Assembly (NCBI RefSeq): GCF_014518315.1
Contig: NZ_JACVEL010000003.1
Coordinates: 1-64,000, forward strand
Direction: 5' to 3'
Length of the DNA: 64,000 nucleotides
DNA from: Taishania pollutisoli
GTDB lineage: Bacteria > Bacteroidota > Bacteroidia > Flavobacteriales_D > Crocinitomicaceae
Shown here: piece by piece, positions 24,862 to 33,713 of the stretch
Layout of the letters: each line of letters begins with the position of its first letter
How positions within the stretch are numbered: the stretch's first letter is position 1
Notes under the pieces: model-generated
The model's database searches: none
What the model saw: only the letters and a program-made list of their open reading frames with translations
What the model was told of the DNA's origin: nothing
Position numbers and translations under genes: made by a program

Positions 24862-26189
24862 TTTTCAATTACCGCTTTTACCTTTTTGATCTTCTTTTTG
24901 TCGGACAATTCCACAATCAATTTGATGTTCCCAATCGTCAGGAATTCATTGTTCTTCGGGATTCTACCGGCTGTCTGAACAATAAATCCGCCCAGTGATT
25001 CAGCATCTTCTTTGATTTCTTCAAACGCTGTGCCGTCAATATTCAGTGCCCTGTAAAAATCAGTTAGCGGAGTTCTTCCTTCAAACAAGAAAGTAACATC
25101 ATTCAACTGGGTATAAGTCACTTCATCGTCATCATACTCGTCAATAATATCGCCTACAATTTCTTCCAGTACATCTTCCAGTGTCACGATACCGCTCGAA
25201 CCGCCATATTCATCAATTACAACCGCGATGTGTACTTTTTTACTCTGGAATTCTTTTAGCAGTTCGTCAATTTTCTTGTTTTCAGGCACGAAAAACGGCT
25301 CCCGGATCAATGTGCGCCAATCAAACGCATCTCCGATTGTCAGGAGTGGTAACAAGTCTTTCACAAAGATAATTCCTACTACATCATCAAAACTTTCCCG
25401 GTACACCGGCAACCTGGAATATCCTGCATCAACAATTACCTTCATCACTTCAGTCAGGCTGTATTTTTCGTCCACCCCGACGACATCCATGCGTGGACAC
25501 ATAATCTGTTTTACATCCGTATTTCCGAATTTCATCACTCCCTGAAGAATCGTATATTCTCCATTTGATTCACTGGCATTCTGAGAAAGCGTCAATACCG
25601 TCTCCAGTGTATCCGGAGACAGTTTTATTCCTTTTCGCTTCGCCCTTCGTTCCAATACACCGGAGCTTTTCGCCAGTGGAATCCGCAACCAGGAAAACGG
25701 GGGTAAAATCTGGAAGAAATAAATAGAGTATGCCATGAACCGAGCATAAGCTGCTTTGTTTTTAAATGCCACCGTCTTCGGAAAGGATTCTCCGACGAAC
25801 AACAGAAACAACGTAATGATAATGATATTCAACACCTGCGCAACAACCTCATTCATTTGCAACAACAGGAACAGTTTAGTCAGTTCAATGGCTGAGAGCA
25901 ACACAAATGCAACATTCAGGAAGTTTTTCCCGATGAGTATCGTCGCCAGTAAATCTTTGGGTTTATCAAGTAGTTTTTCCGCAATTTTGGCTCCCCTTGC
26001 TTCACTTTTTTTCAGTTGTTCCTTCTCGGATTGAGTAATTGAAAAAAAAGCGACTTCTGCTCCGGCAAACAGCGCCGAGGCTGCCAGTAGTAGTAAAATG
26101 ATCACAACCAGAAGCACATCATCACTGCCAAATGTAATGAGTGCGGTGTTGGCCAGAGGTTCGGGGGAAGGGTCTGCGGGTGCTGTCAT
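24858..26189 (-). CDS. gldE: Gliding motility-associated protein GldE (CNNM/CorC-like)
   Basis: A 443-residue membrane protein. A CNNM/DUF21 membrane domain (about residues 25-200, four hydrophobic segments) is followed by a CBS-pair domain (about 215-345, with MCPRMDVVGVDEKYSL and HIAVVIDEYGGSSGIVTLEDVLEEIVGDI) and a C-terminal CorC/HlyC-type domain. The family resembles magnesium/cobalt transporters. The order mutY-ssb-gldE matches Flavobacteria, which supports the GldE name over a generic hemolysin call. The gldD gene expected next to it is absent here. It is 8 bp after ssb on the same strand. Confidence 0.87.
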   Translation of the reverse strand: MTAPADPSPEPLANTALITFGSDDVLLVVIILLLLAASALFAGAEVAFFSITQSEKEQLKKSEARGAKIAEKLLDKPKDLLATILIGKNFLNVAFVLLSAIELTKLFLLLQMNEVVAQVLNIIIITLFLLFVGESFPKTVAFKNKAAYARFMAYSIYFFQILPPFSWLRIPLAKSSGVLERRAKRKGIKLSPDTLETVLTLSQNASESNGEYTILQGVMKFGNTDVKQIMCPRMDVVGVDEKYSLTEVMKVIVDAGYSRLPVYRESFDDVVGIIFVKDLLPLLTIGDAFDWRTLIREPFFVPENKKIDELLKEFQSKKVHIAVVIDEYGGSSGIVTLEDVLEEIVGDIIDEYDDDEVTYTQLNDVTFLFEGRTPLTDFYRALNIDGTAFEEIKEDAESLGGFIVQTAGRIPKNNEFLTIGNIKLIVELSDKKKIKKVKAVIEN

Positions 26190-26197
26190 TCGTTGTA

Positions 26198-26674
26198 TTA
26201 AAAGGGTAAATCGTCTAATTCGTTGCCGGTATTCGTTGCCGGATAATCCGGTGATGTAATTGTTTCTATTGGTGAAGGAGCCGAAGGTGTTCCCTGATTT
26301 GAATAATTCGGTTCGTTGTAAGAAGAAGAATTGTTGTCGGCACGTGACAGCATCGTCAGGTTATCGGCAAGTACTTCTGTTGTATACCGCGTATTGCCGT
26401 CTTTGTCTGTCCATGAGCGCGTCTTCAATCTTCCCTCCACGTAGAGTTTCGTTCCTTTCCGCACGTATTTTTCTACTACTTCCGCCAGTCCTCTCCACAC
26501 GACAATGTTGTGCCAATCTGTAATTTCTTTTCGCTCCCCGGTCGACCGGTCGGTGTAGCTTTCCGTTGTTGCCATTGGAAAATTTGCTACAATTCCTCCG
26601 TTTTCCAATCTTCTGACTTCCGGATCTCTTCCAAGGTTACCGATAAGAATTACTTTATTTACACTTCCTGCCAC
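26198..26674 (-). CDS. ssb: Single-stranded DNA-binding protein
   Basis: A 158-residue SSB. The OB-fold covers about residues 1-110 (NKVILIGNLGRDPEVRRL, then DWHNIVVWRGLAEVVEKYVRKG and TEVLADNLTML). A Ser/Asn/Pro-rich linker leads to the conserved acidic tip ending DLPF, which recruits replication and repair partners. Translation seems to start at GTG 26674, giving VAGSVNK (read as Met). It lies between mutY and gldE on the same strand in the order usual for Flavobacteria. Confidence 0.95.
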   Translation of the reverse strand: MAGSVNKVILIGNLGRDPEVRRLENGGIVANFPMATTESYTDRSTGERKEITDWHNIVVWRGLAEVVEKYVRKGTKLYVEGRLKTRSWTDKDGNTRYTTEVLADNLTMLSRADNNSSSYNEPNYSNQGTPSAPSPIETITSPDYPATNTGNELDDLPF

Positions 26675-26765
26675 TGTTCTTTTGTATTACATCAGACATT
26701 TTTACTGTCTGCAATCATTATTAAACAAAAATAAAAAAAAATTGATACAAACGCAATTCAGGAGG

Positions 26766-27788
26766 TCATAGCCCCGCATCTTCGATGTACCGGTGAATTA
26801 AACGCGGCAACGGTATTTTTTCCAATGCCGTCAATTCGATTGCCAATGGGTGCAGTTCTTCCGGAATGTGTGAAAAATGAATAAACCGTGTGGTGATTCG
26901 CTGATGAGACAGGATGTGTTTTACTTCTCCTGAAATGTACTCCGGTGTCAACTGACAGGTTTCCAGGTAATGCGCTGTCAATTCCTGTTCGGTAAGAGGA
27001 GAAGCAGCTTCCAGCAAAGGAAATTCAAACAGGTGCTGCCAGATGTCTGCTTGTGTTCGCTTCTGAACACAAATCTGATTCTTCTCCATAAAAACAGCAT
27101 AGTAAAAATAGCGGTTACGTACTTTCGTCTTCTTTTCCTTTACGGGACGAGCCGAAACAGTTTGATTGATCAATGCCTGGCAGGAATCATTCAACATACA
27201 AGCTGTACAATCCGGGTTGACAGGTGTGCACTGCTGCGAACCGAATTCCATAATTGCCTGGTTGTGAAGATCCGGTTGGTCTGCAGGAATCAATGAGTCG
27301 GCGAGTAACTGAAATTCTTTTTTCCCGCTTGTGGAGTCAATCGGCGTGCTGATATCGAAGTAACGGGACAATATACGGTAAACATTTCCATCGACAAGCG
27401 CCTTTACTTCTTTGAAAGCAAAACTGGCGATTGCTGCTGCTGTATACGGCCCGACACCTTTCAGCCGGATAATTTCATCATACGTTGCCGGAAACTTCCC
27501 ACCGCATTCCTGTGCTATGAATTTTGCTGTTGCATGCAAATTGCGTGCACGGCTGTAATACCCCAGTCCCTGCCAATCATTCAGCACTTCCTGTTCCGAC
27601 GCGGCTGCCAGGTCATTTACTGTCGGATAGTGCTCAATAAATTTCAGGTAATAATTCATCCCCTGGTCGACCCGGGTTTGCTGCAAAATAATCTCCGAAA
27701 GCCAGATTTTGTAGGGATCTGTTGTATCTCTCCACGGGAGATTGCGTTTGTTAATTTTATACCATGCAGTTATCTGGTCTGAGAACAT
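26766..27788 (-). CDS. mutY: A/G-specific adenine glycosylase
   Basis: About 340 residues from the ATG at 27788 (an upstream TTG at 27797 is possible). It removes adenine mispaired with 8-oxoguanine. The HhH-GPD core is complete: IILQQTRVDQ, then LKGVGPYTAAAIASFAF and the catalytic aspartate in VDGNVYRIL. The four cysteines of the [4Fe-4S] cluster have the expected spacing (C-x6-C-x2-C-x5-C in CTPVNPDCTACMLNDSC). A C-terminal NUDIX-like domain for 8-oxoG recognition occupies about residues 225-340. A TATCTTTG box (27821-27814, minus) may be its -7 element. Confidence 0.96.
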   Translation of the reverse strand: MFSDQITAWYKINKRNLPWRDTTDPYKIWLSEIILQQTRVDQGMNYYLKFIEHYPTVNDLAAASEQEVLNDWQGLGYYSRARNLHATAKFIAQECGGKFPATYDEIIRLKGVGPYTAAAIASFAFKEVKALVDGNVYRILSRYFDISTPIDSTSGKKEFQLLADSLIPADQPDLHNQAIMEFGSQQCTPVNPDCTACMLNDSCQALINQTVSARPVKEKKTKVRNRYFYYAVFMEKNQICVQKRTQADIWQHLFEFPLLEAASPLTEQELTAHYLETCQLTPEYISGEVKHILSHQRITTRFIHFSHIPEELHPLAIELTALEKIPLPRLIHRYIEDAGL

Positions 27789-27905
27789 CGTCAACAATCA
27801 ATTTTGACGACAAAGATACATTATAAAACGGGGAGAAAAACCGGTCAACAGCCCATTAATTTTAAATTCCCTACCTTTGTAAGAAGTCGAAAAAAATCAA
27901 AATTC

Positions 27906-28349
27906 ATGTTAGTAATCAAGACATTTAACGAAAAAAACAAACCATCCACACAAGAAAAAGAACAAATTGTAGATTTTTTATTTGCCAATCTGGAGCAATA
28001 CGGAGATCCCCGTCAGGACATTCTGAAGTGTGCTGATTATGCACTGAAAGAGGGTGATTCATTTGGCGGTTGCATCAATGCTGCATACCAGGACAATGAA
28101 GTTGTCGGTGCAGTGATTGTCAACAAAACGGGAATGAAAGATTATATCCCGGAGAACATCCTGGTGTACATTGCTACCGATGCACAAAAAAGAGGTCAGG
28201 GAATCGGAAAAACCCTGATGAAAAAAACAATCGATTCTGCTGAGGGAGACATTGCGCTCCATGTAGAACCTGACAATCCGGCGAAAGGTTTGTACGAATC
28301 ATTGGGGTTTACCAATAAATACCTGGAAATGCGTTTAAAAAAGCACTAA
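27906..28349 (+). CDS. GNAT-family N-acetyltransferase
   Basis: About 147 residues from the ATG at 27906; the frame is open back to 27804 but that part lies over the promoter region. The acetyl-CoA loop is visible (LVYIATDAQKRGQGIGKTLM, with the R/QxxGxG motif) and the C-terminal NPAKGLYESLGF is typical of GNATs. The substrate is unknown. A TACCTTTG box at 27872-27879 could be its -7 element. The racemase gene follows after 5 bp, so the two probably work together, perhaps on an amino acid or amine (inference). Confidence 0.85.
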   Translation: MLVIKTFNEKNKPSTQEKEQIVDFLFANLEQYGDPRQDILKCADYALKEGDSFGGCINAAYQDNEVVGAVIVNKTGMKDYIPENILVYIATDAQKRGQGIGKTLMKKTIDSAEGDIALHVEPDNPAKGLYESLGFTNKYLEMRLKKH

Positions 28350-28354
28350 CAGAT

Positions 28355-29425
28355 ATGGCAGTTATCACATTAAACAGAGAGAAACTCCGGTACAATTACG
28401 AACGATTAAATTCCTTTTTCAAACACAAACACATTGAGTGGTCCGTTGTCACAAAAATGTTATGCGGTAATGAACTGTTTTTAAAAGAAGTATTGGCATT
28501 GGAACCAACACAAGTCTGTGATTCACGGGTGAGTAATTTAAAAACCATCAAGAAGATCAATCCGGATGTAGAAACCATTTACATTAAACCGACTCCCAAA
28601 CGATCGGTCGCATCGGTAGTAAAATATGCCGATATCAGCATCAATACGGAGATCAACACGATAAAGGCGCTCTCAGAAGAAGCACAAAAGCAGGGAAAGA
28701 AGCACAAAATCATCATTATGGTGGAAATGGGAGAACTGCGGGAAGGCGTCATGCGGGAAGAATTGATCCGGTTTTATGCACAGGTCTTTGAATTAAAAAA
28801 TATTGAGATTGTGGGGATCGGAACCAATCTTTCTTGTTTGTATGGTGTTTTACCCAACACCGATAAGCTTATCCAGCTCACGTTGTACAAGCAGCTGATT
28901 GAAGCAAAATTCAACAAAAAAATTCCTTACGTGTCGGGAGGGAGTTCCGTTACCATCCCACTGATCTTTACCAATCAGCTTCCGGGGGGAGTCAATCACT
29001 TCCGGGTAGGGGAAACATTGTTCCTGGGAACGAATGTCTACAATGACGAACCCAGTTCGTTGTTGAAGCAGGACATTTTCACACTGAAAGCAGAGATCAT
29101 TGAATTGATTGAGAAGCCCCGGGTTCCGGAGGGAGATTTTGGTACAAACCTCGAAGGAGAACGTTTTACGTTTGACCAGGCAGATCTTGGAAAAACATCT
29201 TACCGCGCCATTCTTGACCTGGGAATTTTAGACATTGACAAATCGAGTCTGTTTCCTATTGATAAAGATATTGAATTCTTTGGTGCCAGCTCCGACATGA
29301 TTGTTGTGGATTTAAAAGCAAACCCCAACGATTATATGGTTGGTGACTTTTTGGAATTTTCACTCAATTACATGGGTGCGTTAAGAGCGATGAATTCATT
29401 TTACATCGAAAAACGGGTCATTTAA
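28355..29425 (+). CDS. Alanine/ornithine racemase-family PLP enzyme
   Basis: A 356-residue PLP-dependent protein of the alanine-racemase N-terminal fold, in the branch that includes ornithine racemase. Near the N-terminus, SVVTKMLCGN carries the likely PLP-lysine (K). VEMGELREGVM, YVSGGSSVTIPL and VNHFRVGETLFLGT are characteristic of the branch. It should interconvert L- and D-amino acids; the substrate is uncertain. It is cotranscribed with the GNAT gene 5 bp upstream. It is not the standard dimeric Alr fused to MurF found elsewhere in the phylum. Confidence 0.85.
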   Translation: MAVITLNREKLRYNYERLNSFFKHKHIEWSVVTKMLCGNELFLKEVLALEPTQVCDSRVSNLKTIKKINPDVETIYIKPTPKRSVASVVKYADISINTEINTIKALSEEAQKQGKKHKIIIMVEMGELREGVMREELIRFYAQVFELKNIEIVGIGTNLSCLYGVLPNTDKLIQLTLYKQLIEAKFNKKIPYVSGGSSVTIPLIFTNQLPGGVNHFRVGETLFLGTNVYNDEPSSLLKQDIFTLKAEIIELIEKPRVPEGDFGTNLEGERFTFDQADLGKTSYRAILDLGILDIDKSSLFPIDKDIEFFGASSDMIVVDLKANPNDYMVGDFLEFSLNYMGALRAMNSFYIEKRVI

Positions 29426-29654
29426 TCCTTGCTTTTGCATCCCTGAATGGCTTTATACGTCTATAACAGCTGTATTTTTATCGTACTTTTTTAGTGCGTT
29501 TGTCTATCCCAACCGCCAGTTAGTAGATGAAAACCTGTTGTTTAGGCTAAATTGTGAAAAAATAACAAACAAAAAAGCGTGTTTGTTGAATATCTGCTAT
29601 ACTTTTGTGGTTGAAAATCACAATATTGAACAATAGTAATTAAATTTTAAAGAA

Positions 29655-29945
29655 ATGACTAAAGCAGACATCGTTGCAGGAATTGCAGAAGAGACAGGAT
29701 TGGAAAGAGCAGAAGTATTAAAAACTGTTGAGGCGTTTATGACTTCTGTAAAAGGATCTTTAGCAAAAGGAGAAAATGTTTATTTACGTGGATTCGGAAG
29801 CTTTATCGTAAAAGAAAGAGCTGAAAAAACAGGTCGTAACATTTCAAAAAACACGACAATTATTATTCCTGCACATAACATTCCGGCATTCAAGCCATCC
29901 AAAACGTTCGTTGAGGAAGTTAAAAATAAGGTATCTGTAAAATAA
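29655..29945 (+). CDS. HU-family DNA-binding protein
   Basis: A 96-residue HU/IHF-like protein. The start TKADIVAGIAEETGLERAEV and the DNA-contacting arm GFGSFIVKERAEKTGRN followed by IIIPAHNIPAFKPSKTF match the family, including the arm proline near I-P-A. It bends and compacts DNA as a dimer. The leader has a TACTTTTG box at 29600-29607 about 48 bp before the ATG, but a well-spaced -33 element is lacking. The hairpin at 30002-30034 probably ends the transcript. Confidence 0.95.
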   Translation: MTKADIVAGIAEETGLERAEVLKTVEAFMTSVKGSLAKGENVYLRGFGSFIVKERAEKTGRNISKNTTIIIPAHNIPAFKPSKTFVEEVKNKVSVK

Positions 29946-29972
29946 CTGTTGTTATTTTTGTTGATAAATTTA

Positions 29973-30001
29973 TTGTTATTCAACAGAATTTGTTAGCTTT
30001 G
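29973..30001 (+). promoter_or_regulatory. Bacteroidota-type promoter for the COX24-domain gene
   Basis: TTG at 29973-29975, 18 bp, then TAGCTTTG at 29994-30001. The predicted start falls inside the hairpin that begins at 30002. Confidence 0.6.
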
Positions 30002-30034
30002 CACTCCCGTTAAATTTACGGGAGTGTTTTTTTT
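30002..30034 (+). terminator. Intrinsic terminator overlapping a transcription start
   Basis: CACTCCCGT (30002-30010), a 7-nt loop and ACGGGAGTG (30018-30026) pair perfectly and are followed by eight T (30027-30034). It is suitably placed to end the HU transcript. However, it directly follows the -7 box of the next promoter, so RNAs started there would carry only part of the left arm. Confidence 0.85.
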
Positions 30035-30089
30035 CGGTAAAACGGAGATAAAACGTTGATAAGAAATTAATAATTAAAAATATAAAGTT

Positions 30090-30182
30090 ATGCCAAGCGG
30101 TAAAAAAAGAAAAAGACACAAAATGGCGACGCACAAGCGTAAGAAGAGATTAAGAAAAAATCGTCACAAAAAGAAGAAGTAA
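30090..30182 (+). CDS. AURKAIP1/COX24-domain small basic protein, probable ribosomal protein
   Basis: A 30-residue protein, MPSGKKRKRHKMATHKR and then a lysine/arginine-rich tail ending HKKKK. Twenty-two of the 30 residues are Lys, Arg or His. It matches the tiny AURKAIP1/COX24-domain proteins conserved in Bacteroidota, related to mitochondrial mS38 and actinobacterial bS22, and so is probably a small-subunit ribosomal protein. It has its own promoter and a terminator just downstream. It is easily missed by gene callers because of its size. Confidence 0.88.
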   Translation: MPSGKKRKRHKMATHKRKKRLRKNRHKKKK

Positions 30183-30206
30183 TTCTTAAGATATTCGTTT
30201 AGAAAG

Positions 30207-30236
30207 ACTTAGCGAGATTTCCTTGCTAAGTTTTTT
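30207..30236 (+). terminator. Intrinsic terminator after the COX24-domain gene
   Basis: ACTTAGCGAG (30207-30216) pairs with CTTGCTAAGT (30222-30231), with one G-U pair and a 5-nt loop, followed by a T-run to 30236. It lies 25 bp past the stop of the small basic protein. Confidence 0.85.
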
Positions 30237-30266
30237 CTGTTTTATTAACATTAAAATTAAGCTTTC

Positions 30267-31814
30267 GTGAGTTTAGAACTGGTAGTCGATGTACGTTCAA
30301 ACGGCATCTGGCTTGCTCTGTTACGGGATGGAAAGCTGGTGGAATTACACGAGGAGCAGGGAAATACTGATTTTGCTGTCGGGGATATTTACCTCGGGAA
30401 AGTAAGAAAAGTAGTTCCGAGCCTGAATGCTGCATTTGTTGATGTAGGATATGAAAAAGATGCATTTCTTCATTACCTGGATTTAGGCCCTCAATTTAAT
30501 TCTTTGAACAAGTTTACCAAAGATACCTTGCGCAATAAGCAAGGTGTTGCGGATTTGTTGTATTTCAAAATAGAAAAAGACATTCCCAAAGATGGTAAAA
30601 TTGCTGATATCATTTCTTCGTCTTCCCCTATATTGGTACAGGTAGCAAAAGAACCTATTTCCAGCAAGGGTCCACGTTTAAGTGCAGAAATAACATTGGC
30701 CGGAAGGTATCTGGTGTTAGTTCCTTTTTCGGATAAGGTCTCTATTTCTCAAAAAATCCGGGATCCCAAAGAAAGAGAACGTCTGAAAGAGTTAATGGAA
30801 GCCATCCGTCCGAAAAATTTCGGAGTGATCATCCGTACAGTAGCAGAAAAGAAAAAGGTCGAGCAAATAGACCAGGATTTAAAAGATTTGCTGAGCAAGT
30901 GGCGCACAATGCATACAAACCTGAAGGTGGCCACTCCGCCAAAACGTGTATTGGGTGAAATGGACAAAACAACGTCTATTTTACGCGATATGCTGAACGC
31001 TGATTTTACACATATCCATATCAATAACCAATCAACTTTTGATGAGTTAAAAGAGTATGTGAGTGGAATTGCACCGGGACGTGAAAAGATTTTAAAGTTG
31101 TACGACGGCAAACTCAGCATGTTTGAAAAGTTCGGTATCAACAAGCAAATAAAAACGCTTTTCGGAAAGAAAGTACCGCTTCAGAGTGGGGGATACCTGA
31201 TCATTGAGCATACAGAAGCAATGCACGTGATTGATGTCAACTCCGGAAACAGAAAAGGAGCCGACGGACAAGAAAGTAACGCGCTTTCCACAAATATGGA
31301 AGCCGCTGAAGAAATTGCACGTGTACTTCAATTGCGCGATATGGGAGGAATTGTGTGCATCGATTTCATCGATATGCATGATAAGGCCAACAACAAAGCA
31401 CTGTTTGAGCACTTGAAAGCGGTCATGAAAACGGACCGTGCAAAACACAATATTCTTCCTCCGTCCAAATTCGGAGTGGTTGAAATTACCCGTCAACGGG
31501 TGCGTCCGGAAACGGATATCAACACTTCGGAAACGTGCCCGACATGTAAAGGAACCGGGGAAGTACAGGCAAGCATCCTGTTTGCAGAGGAAATCGAAAA
31601 CAACCTGAATTTCCTGGTCGCGGACAGAAAAGAAAAAAATGTCACCTTATTGGTACACCCGTACCTGGAGTCTCATTTTAAACGGGGATTGATTTCAAAA
31701 CAATTGAAATGGTTCTTCAAGTACAAAAAATGGATTCCTGTCAGAGGAGTTACTGCTTATCACCTCTTGCAGTATTCCTTTATCAATAAAAATAATGAAG
31801 AAATTGCGCTTTGA
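30267..31814 (+). CDS. rng: Ribonuclease E/G family endoribonuclease
   Basis: A 515-residue RNase G-type enzyme starting at GTG 30267. An S1 domain sits at about residues 37-125 (DIYLGKVRKVVPSLNAAFVDVG), then an RNase H-like part and the DNase I-like catalytic core with the metal-binding aspartates in HVIDVNSG and CIDFIDMHDK. The zinc-link motif CPTCKGTG is at about residue 425, followed by the small domain. It cuts single-stranded A/U-rich RNA and matures 16S rRNA. It lacks the long RNase E C-terminal scaffold. recX overlaps its end. Confidence 0.93.
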   Translation: MSLELVVDVRSNGIWLALLRDGKLVELHEEQGNTDFAVGDIYLGKVRKVVPSLNAAFVDVGYEKDAFLHYLDLGPQFNSLNKFTKDTLRNKQGVADLLYFKIEKDIPKDGKIADIISSSSPILVQVAKEPISSKGPRLSAEITLAGRYLVLVPFSDKVSISQKIRDPKERERLKELMEAIRPKNFGVIIRTVAEKKKVEQIDQDLKDLLSKWRTMHTNLKVATPPKRVLGEMDKTTSILRDMLNADFTHIHINNQSTFDELKEYVSGIAPGREKILKLYDGKLSMFEKFGINKQIKTLFGKKVPLQSGGYLIIEHTEAMHVIDVNSGNRKGADGQESNALSTNMEAAEEIARVLQLRDMGGIVCIDFIDMHDKANNKALFEHLKAVMKTDRAKHNILPPSKFGVVEITRQRVRPETDINTSETCPTCKGTGEVQASILFAEEIENNLNFLVADRKEKNVTLLVHPYLESHFKRGLISKQLKWFFKYKKWIPVRGVTAYHLLQYSFINKNNEEIAL

Positions 31815-31816
31815 TT

Positions 31817-32284
31817 ATGTCGGAGCGCAATTTTTCTTTCTTAGAAGCCAAACAAAAAATAGAAGCCTATTGTGCTTACCAGGATCGTTGCCACTATGAA
31901 GTAAGTAACAAACTTACCCAATGGGGTATTTCCGGGGAACAGAAAGAGCAATTGATCGCCGATCTGATCGTACATCGCTTTTTAGATGAAGAGCGCTTTG
32001 CGGAAAGCTATGTTTCCGGTAAATTCCGAATCAAACAGTGGGGAAGAATTAAAATCCGACAGCACCTGAAAGCGAAGTTTGTTCCGGAATATTGCATTCA
32101 AAAAGCAATCGGGCAAATTGACGGAGATGACTACTACTCCACTTTACTGCAACTCGCAGAAAAAAAGGCGGCCGCATTAAAATCAGAAAAAGATTCCTTC
32201 AAAAAGAAAGCTAAAATTATCCGCTACCTGGTATCGAAAGGGTATGAAATGGATTTAATATACGAAGCATTGTCTGAAGAATAA
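31817..32284 (+). CDS. recX: Regulatory protein RecX
   Basis: About 155 residues from the ATG at 31817, 2 bp after the RNase G stop codon (an in-frame TTG at 31811 would overlap it). It is rich in helices with the family pattern CHYEVSNKLTQWG, then LIVHRFLDEERFAESYVSGKFRIKQWGRIKI and RYLVSKGYEMDLIYEAL. RecX modulates RecA filament growth. recA is not in the window. Coupling to RNase G rather than recA is a Bacteroidota arrangement I cannot assess further here. Confidence 0.88.
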   Translation: MSERNFSFLEAKQKIEAYCAYQDRCHYEVSNKLTQWGISGEQKEQLIADLIVHRFLDEERFAESYVSGKFRIKQWGRIKIRQHLKAKFVPEYCIQKAIGQIDGDDYYSTLLQLAEKKAAALKSEKDSFKKKAKIIRYLVSKGYEMDLIYEALSEE

Positions 32285-32381
32285 TACACTTTTTCATTTC
32301 CCTGTTGTATCAAAAAATCAATTTCAGAGAAGCAAATACTTATCTGTTTTCTGTATACACAATTCAATTATGTACACACAA

Positions 32382-32591
32382 GGCTCTGTTCTATAAATCG
32401 GGTGTTATTTTCACCACGGACACCGATTAAAAAGGAACGAACAAAGAAAAAATGGCACCGATTAACAGTCAACAGAGGTAATCCGTGAATGTGGTTATGA
32501 AACAGCGCTGTACAAAAGTAGTTTCAATACAGTCAAGCATTTGTGCAATTTATTCAACACGGTTTTATCCTACAACTTTTAGAACGGAACC
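32382..32591 (+). mobile_element. MITE-like element, copy 2 (210 bp)
   Basis: Starts GGCTCTGTTCTATAAATCGG and ends (reverse complement) GGTTCCGTTCTAAAAGTTG, so the terminal inverted repeats match those of copy 1. The segment at 32462-32499 is identical over 38 bases to the reverse complement of 10262-10299. Flanking octamers ACACACAA and TTACATAA agree at only 5 of 8 positions, suggesting an old insertion. It lies in the gap between recX and the convergent outer-membrane protein gene. No coding capacity. Confidence 0.8.
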
Positions 32592-32597
32592 TTACAT

Positions 32598-32627
32598 AAA
32601 AAAAGAGGCCTTCTTTCGAAGACCTCT
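32598..32627 (-). terminator. Intrinsic terminator of the outer-membrane protein gene
   Basis: Arms 32604-32612 and 32619-32627 pair (one G-U) around a 6-nt loop. Read on the minus strand they are followed by a T-run (32604 to 32598). It lies 23 bp after the stop of the minus-strand gene at 32650. Confidence 0.85.
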
Positions 32628-32649
32628 CTAATTTTATTTTTTCTACTTC

Positions 32650-33585
32650 TTAGAAGTGGAACGTCAAGTTCAAACGTCCAACTGGTCCGAACAATGGATT
32701 AACGATAGAGTTATCCAATCCGAAAGATGTTGTTTTGTTTCCTTCAGCAGAAAGTGTTTCAACAGTAGCATCTGTTGCACCGTCTCTCAAACCAACTGTT
32801 TCAGCAGTTGTGCTTGATTTTCCGCTCAATGTCAAACCAAGACCCCATCCGAATTCACCACCGATAGACAGTTTAGGGATGATGAAGTACTCAGCTCCGA
32901 TGAATGCTCTCAATCCTAAAGAGAATCCTACTCCTGACTTAGACTCTAAGATACGTGTATCAACTGCGTTACCTTGTCCGTCAGTTGCAGTACCCAAGTT
33001 TGTACCGAAGTTGTCATCAGCTGTAACTACTACAGGAACTGCAGCTGTACTTGCAGTCAATGCGTTTCCGTATGTGTACTTAGCAGATGTAGAAGAGATC
33101 ATGAATCCTAACTCAGCTCCGTAAAAACCTTGCAAACGAGTGTTTCCTTTTCTTTTCTCAATACCTACAGTCAAACCTACATTTGTAGCACCCATTTTTG
33201 CTGTGTTTTCAACTTCAGCAGCATTTTCCGGCCAAGGGTTTGTTGTAGGAGCTGCTGCCTGACGGTCTGCAACCATTACACTTTGTTTTGTGCTTCCGAA
33301 TCCTAAACGAATTCCTCCACGGAATGCCAAATCCTCTTCTGCGAAATATTTCCCTGTAATTACCAAATTCGGGTTGCTTGGTGTCCAGATGTTACCAGCG
33401 TGCATGTTGTCACCCGCTTTTCCAAAGAAGTTACCAACATAGTTCAATAATGGAACTGCATCAATACCGATTGCCCAATCACCAGCTTCTGGCAAATAGT
33501 TCTCTCCTTTTCTTGATGTCAAATCTTGTGCGAAAGTAGTAGTTGCTCCTAATACAACCGCCACAGCTAAAATAGACTTTTTCAT
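32650..33585 (-). CDS. Outer-membrane beta-barrel protein, function unknown
   Basis: A 311-residue protein with a clear signal peptide (MKKSILAVAVVLGATTTFAQ, cleavage after about residue 19). It has many alternating short hydrophobic strands separated by Gly/Asn/Thr turns, and ends NLTFHF, the C-terminal aromatic typical of barrel proteins. No named family is recognised. A promoter-like CAAA/TACATTTG pair on the minus strand (33646 and 33619-33612) has a 23-bp spacer, slightly long. Strong codon bias and its own terminator suggest abundant expression. Confidence 0.8.
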   Translation of the reverse strand: MKKSILAVAVVLGATTTFAQDLTSRKGENYLPEAGDWAIGIDAVPLLNYVGNFFGKAGDNMHAGNIWTPSNPNLVITGKYFAEEDLAFRGGIRLGFGSTKQSVMVADRQAAAPTTNPWPENAAEVENTAKMGATNVGLTVGIEKRKGNTRLQGFYGAELGFMISSTSAKYTYGNALTASTAAVPVVVTADDNFGTNLGTATDGQGNAVDTRILESKSGVGFSLGLRAFIGAEYFIIPKLSIGGEFGWGLGLTLSGKSSTTAETVGLRDGATDATVETLSAEGNKTTSFGLDNSIVNPLFGPVGRLNLTFHF

Positions 33586-33713
33586 ATTTTTCTTTTTTTG
33601 TTTGGTTTCGGCAAATGTACTTATTTTATCAGTTAAAGGTTACAAAAAATCTCAACATTTTAATGTTTAAAATGCTACTTCAAAATATAAATTGCTGAAA
33701 ATTAGATGTTTGT

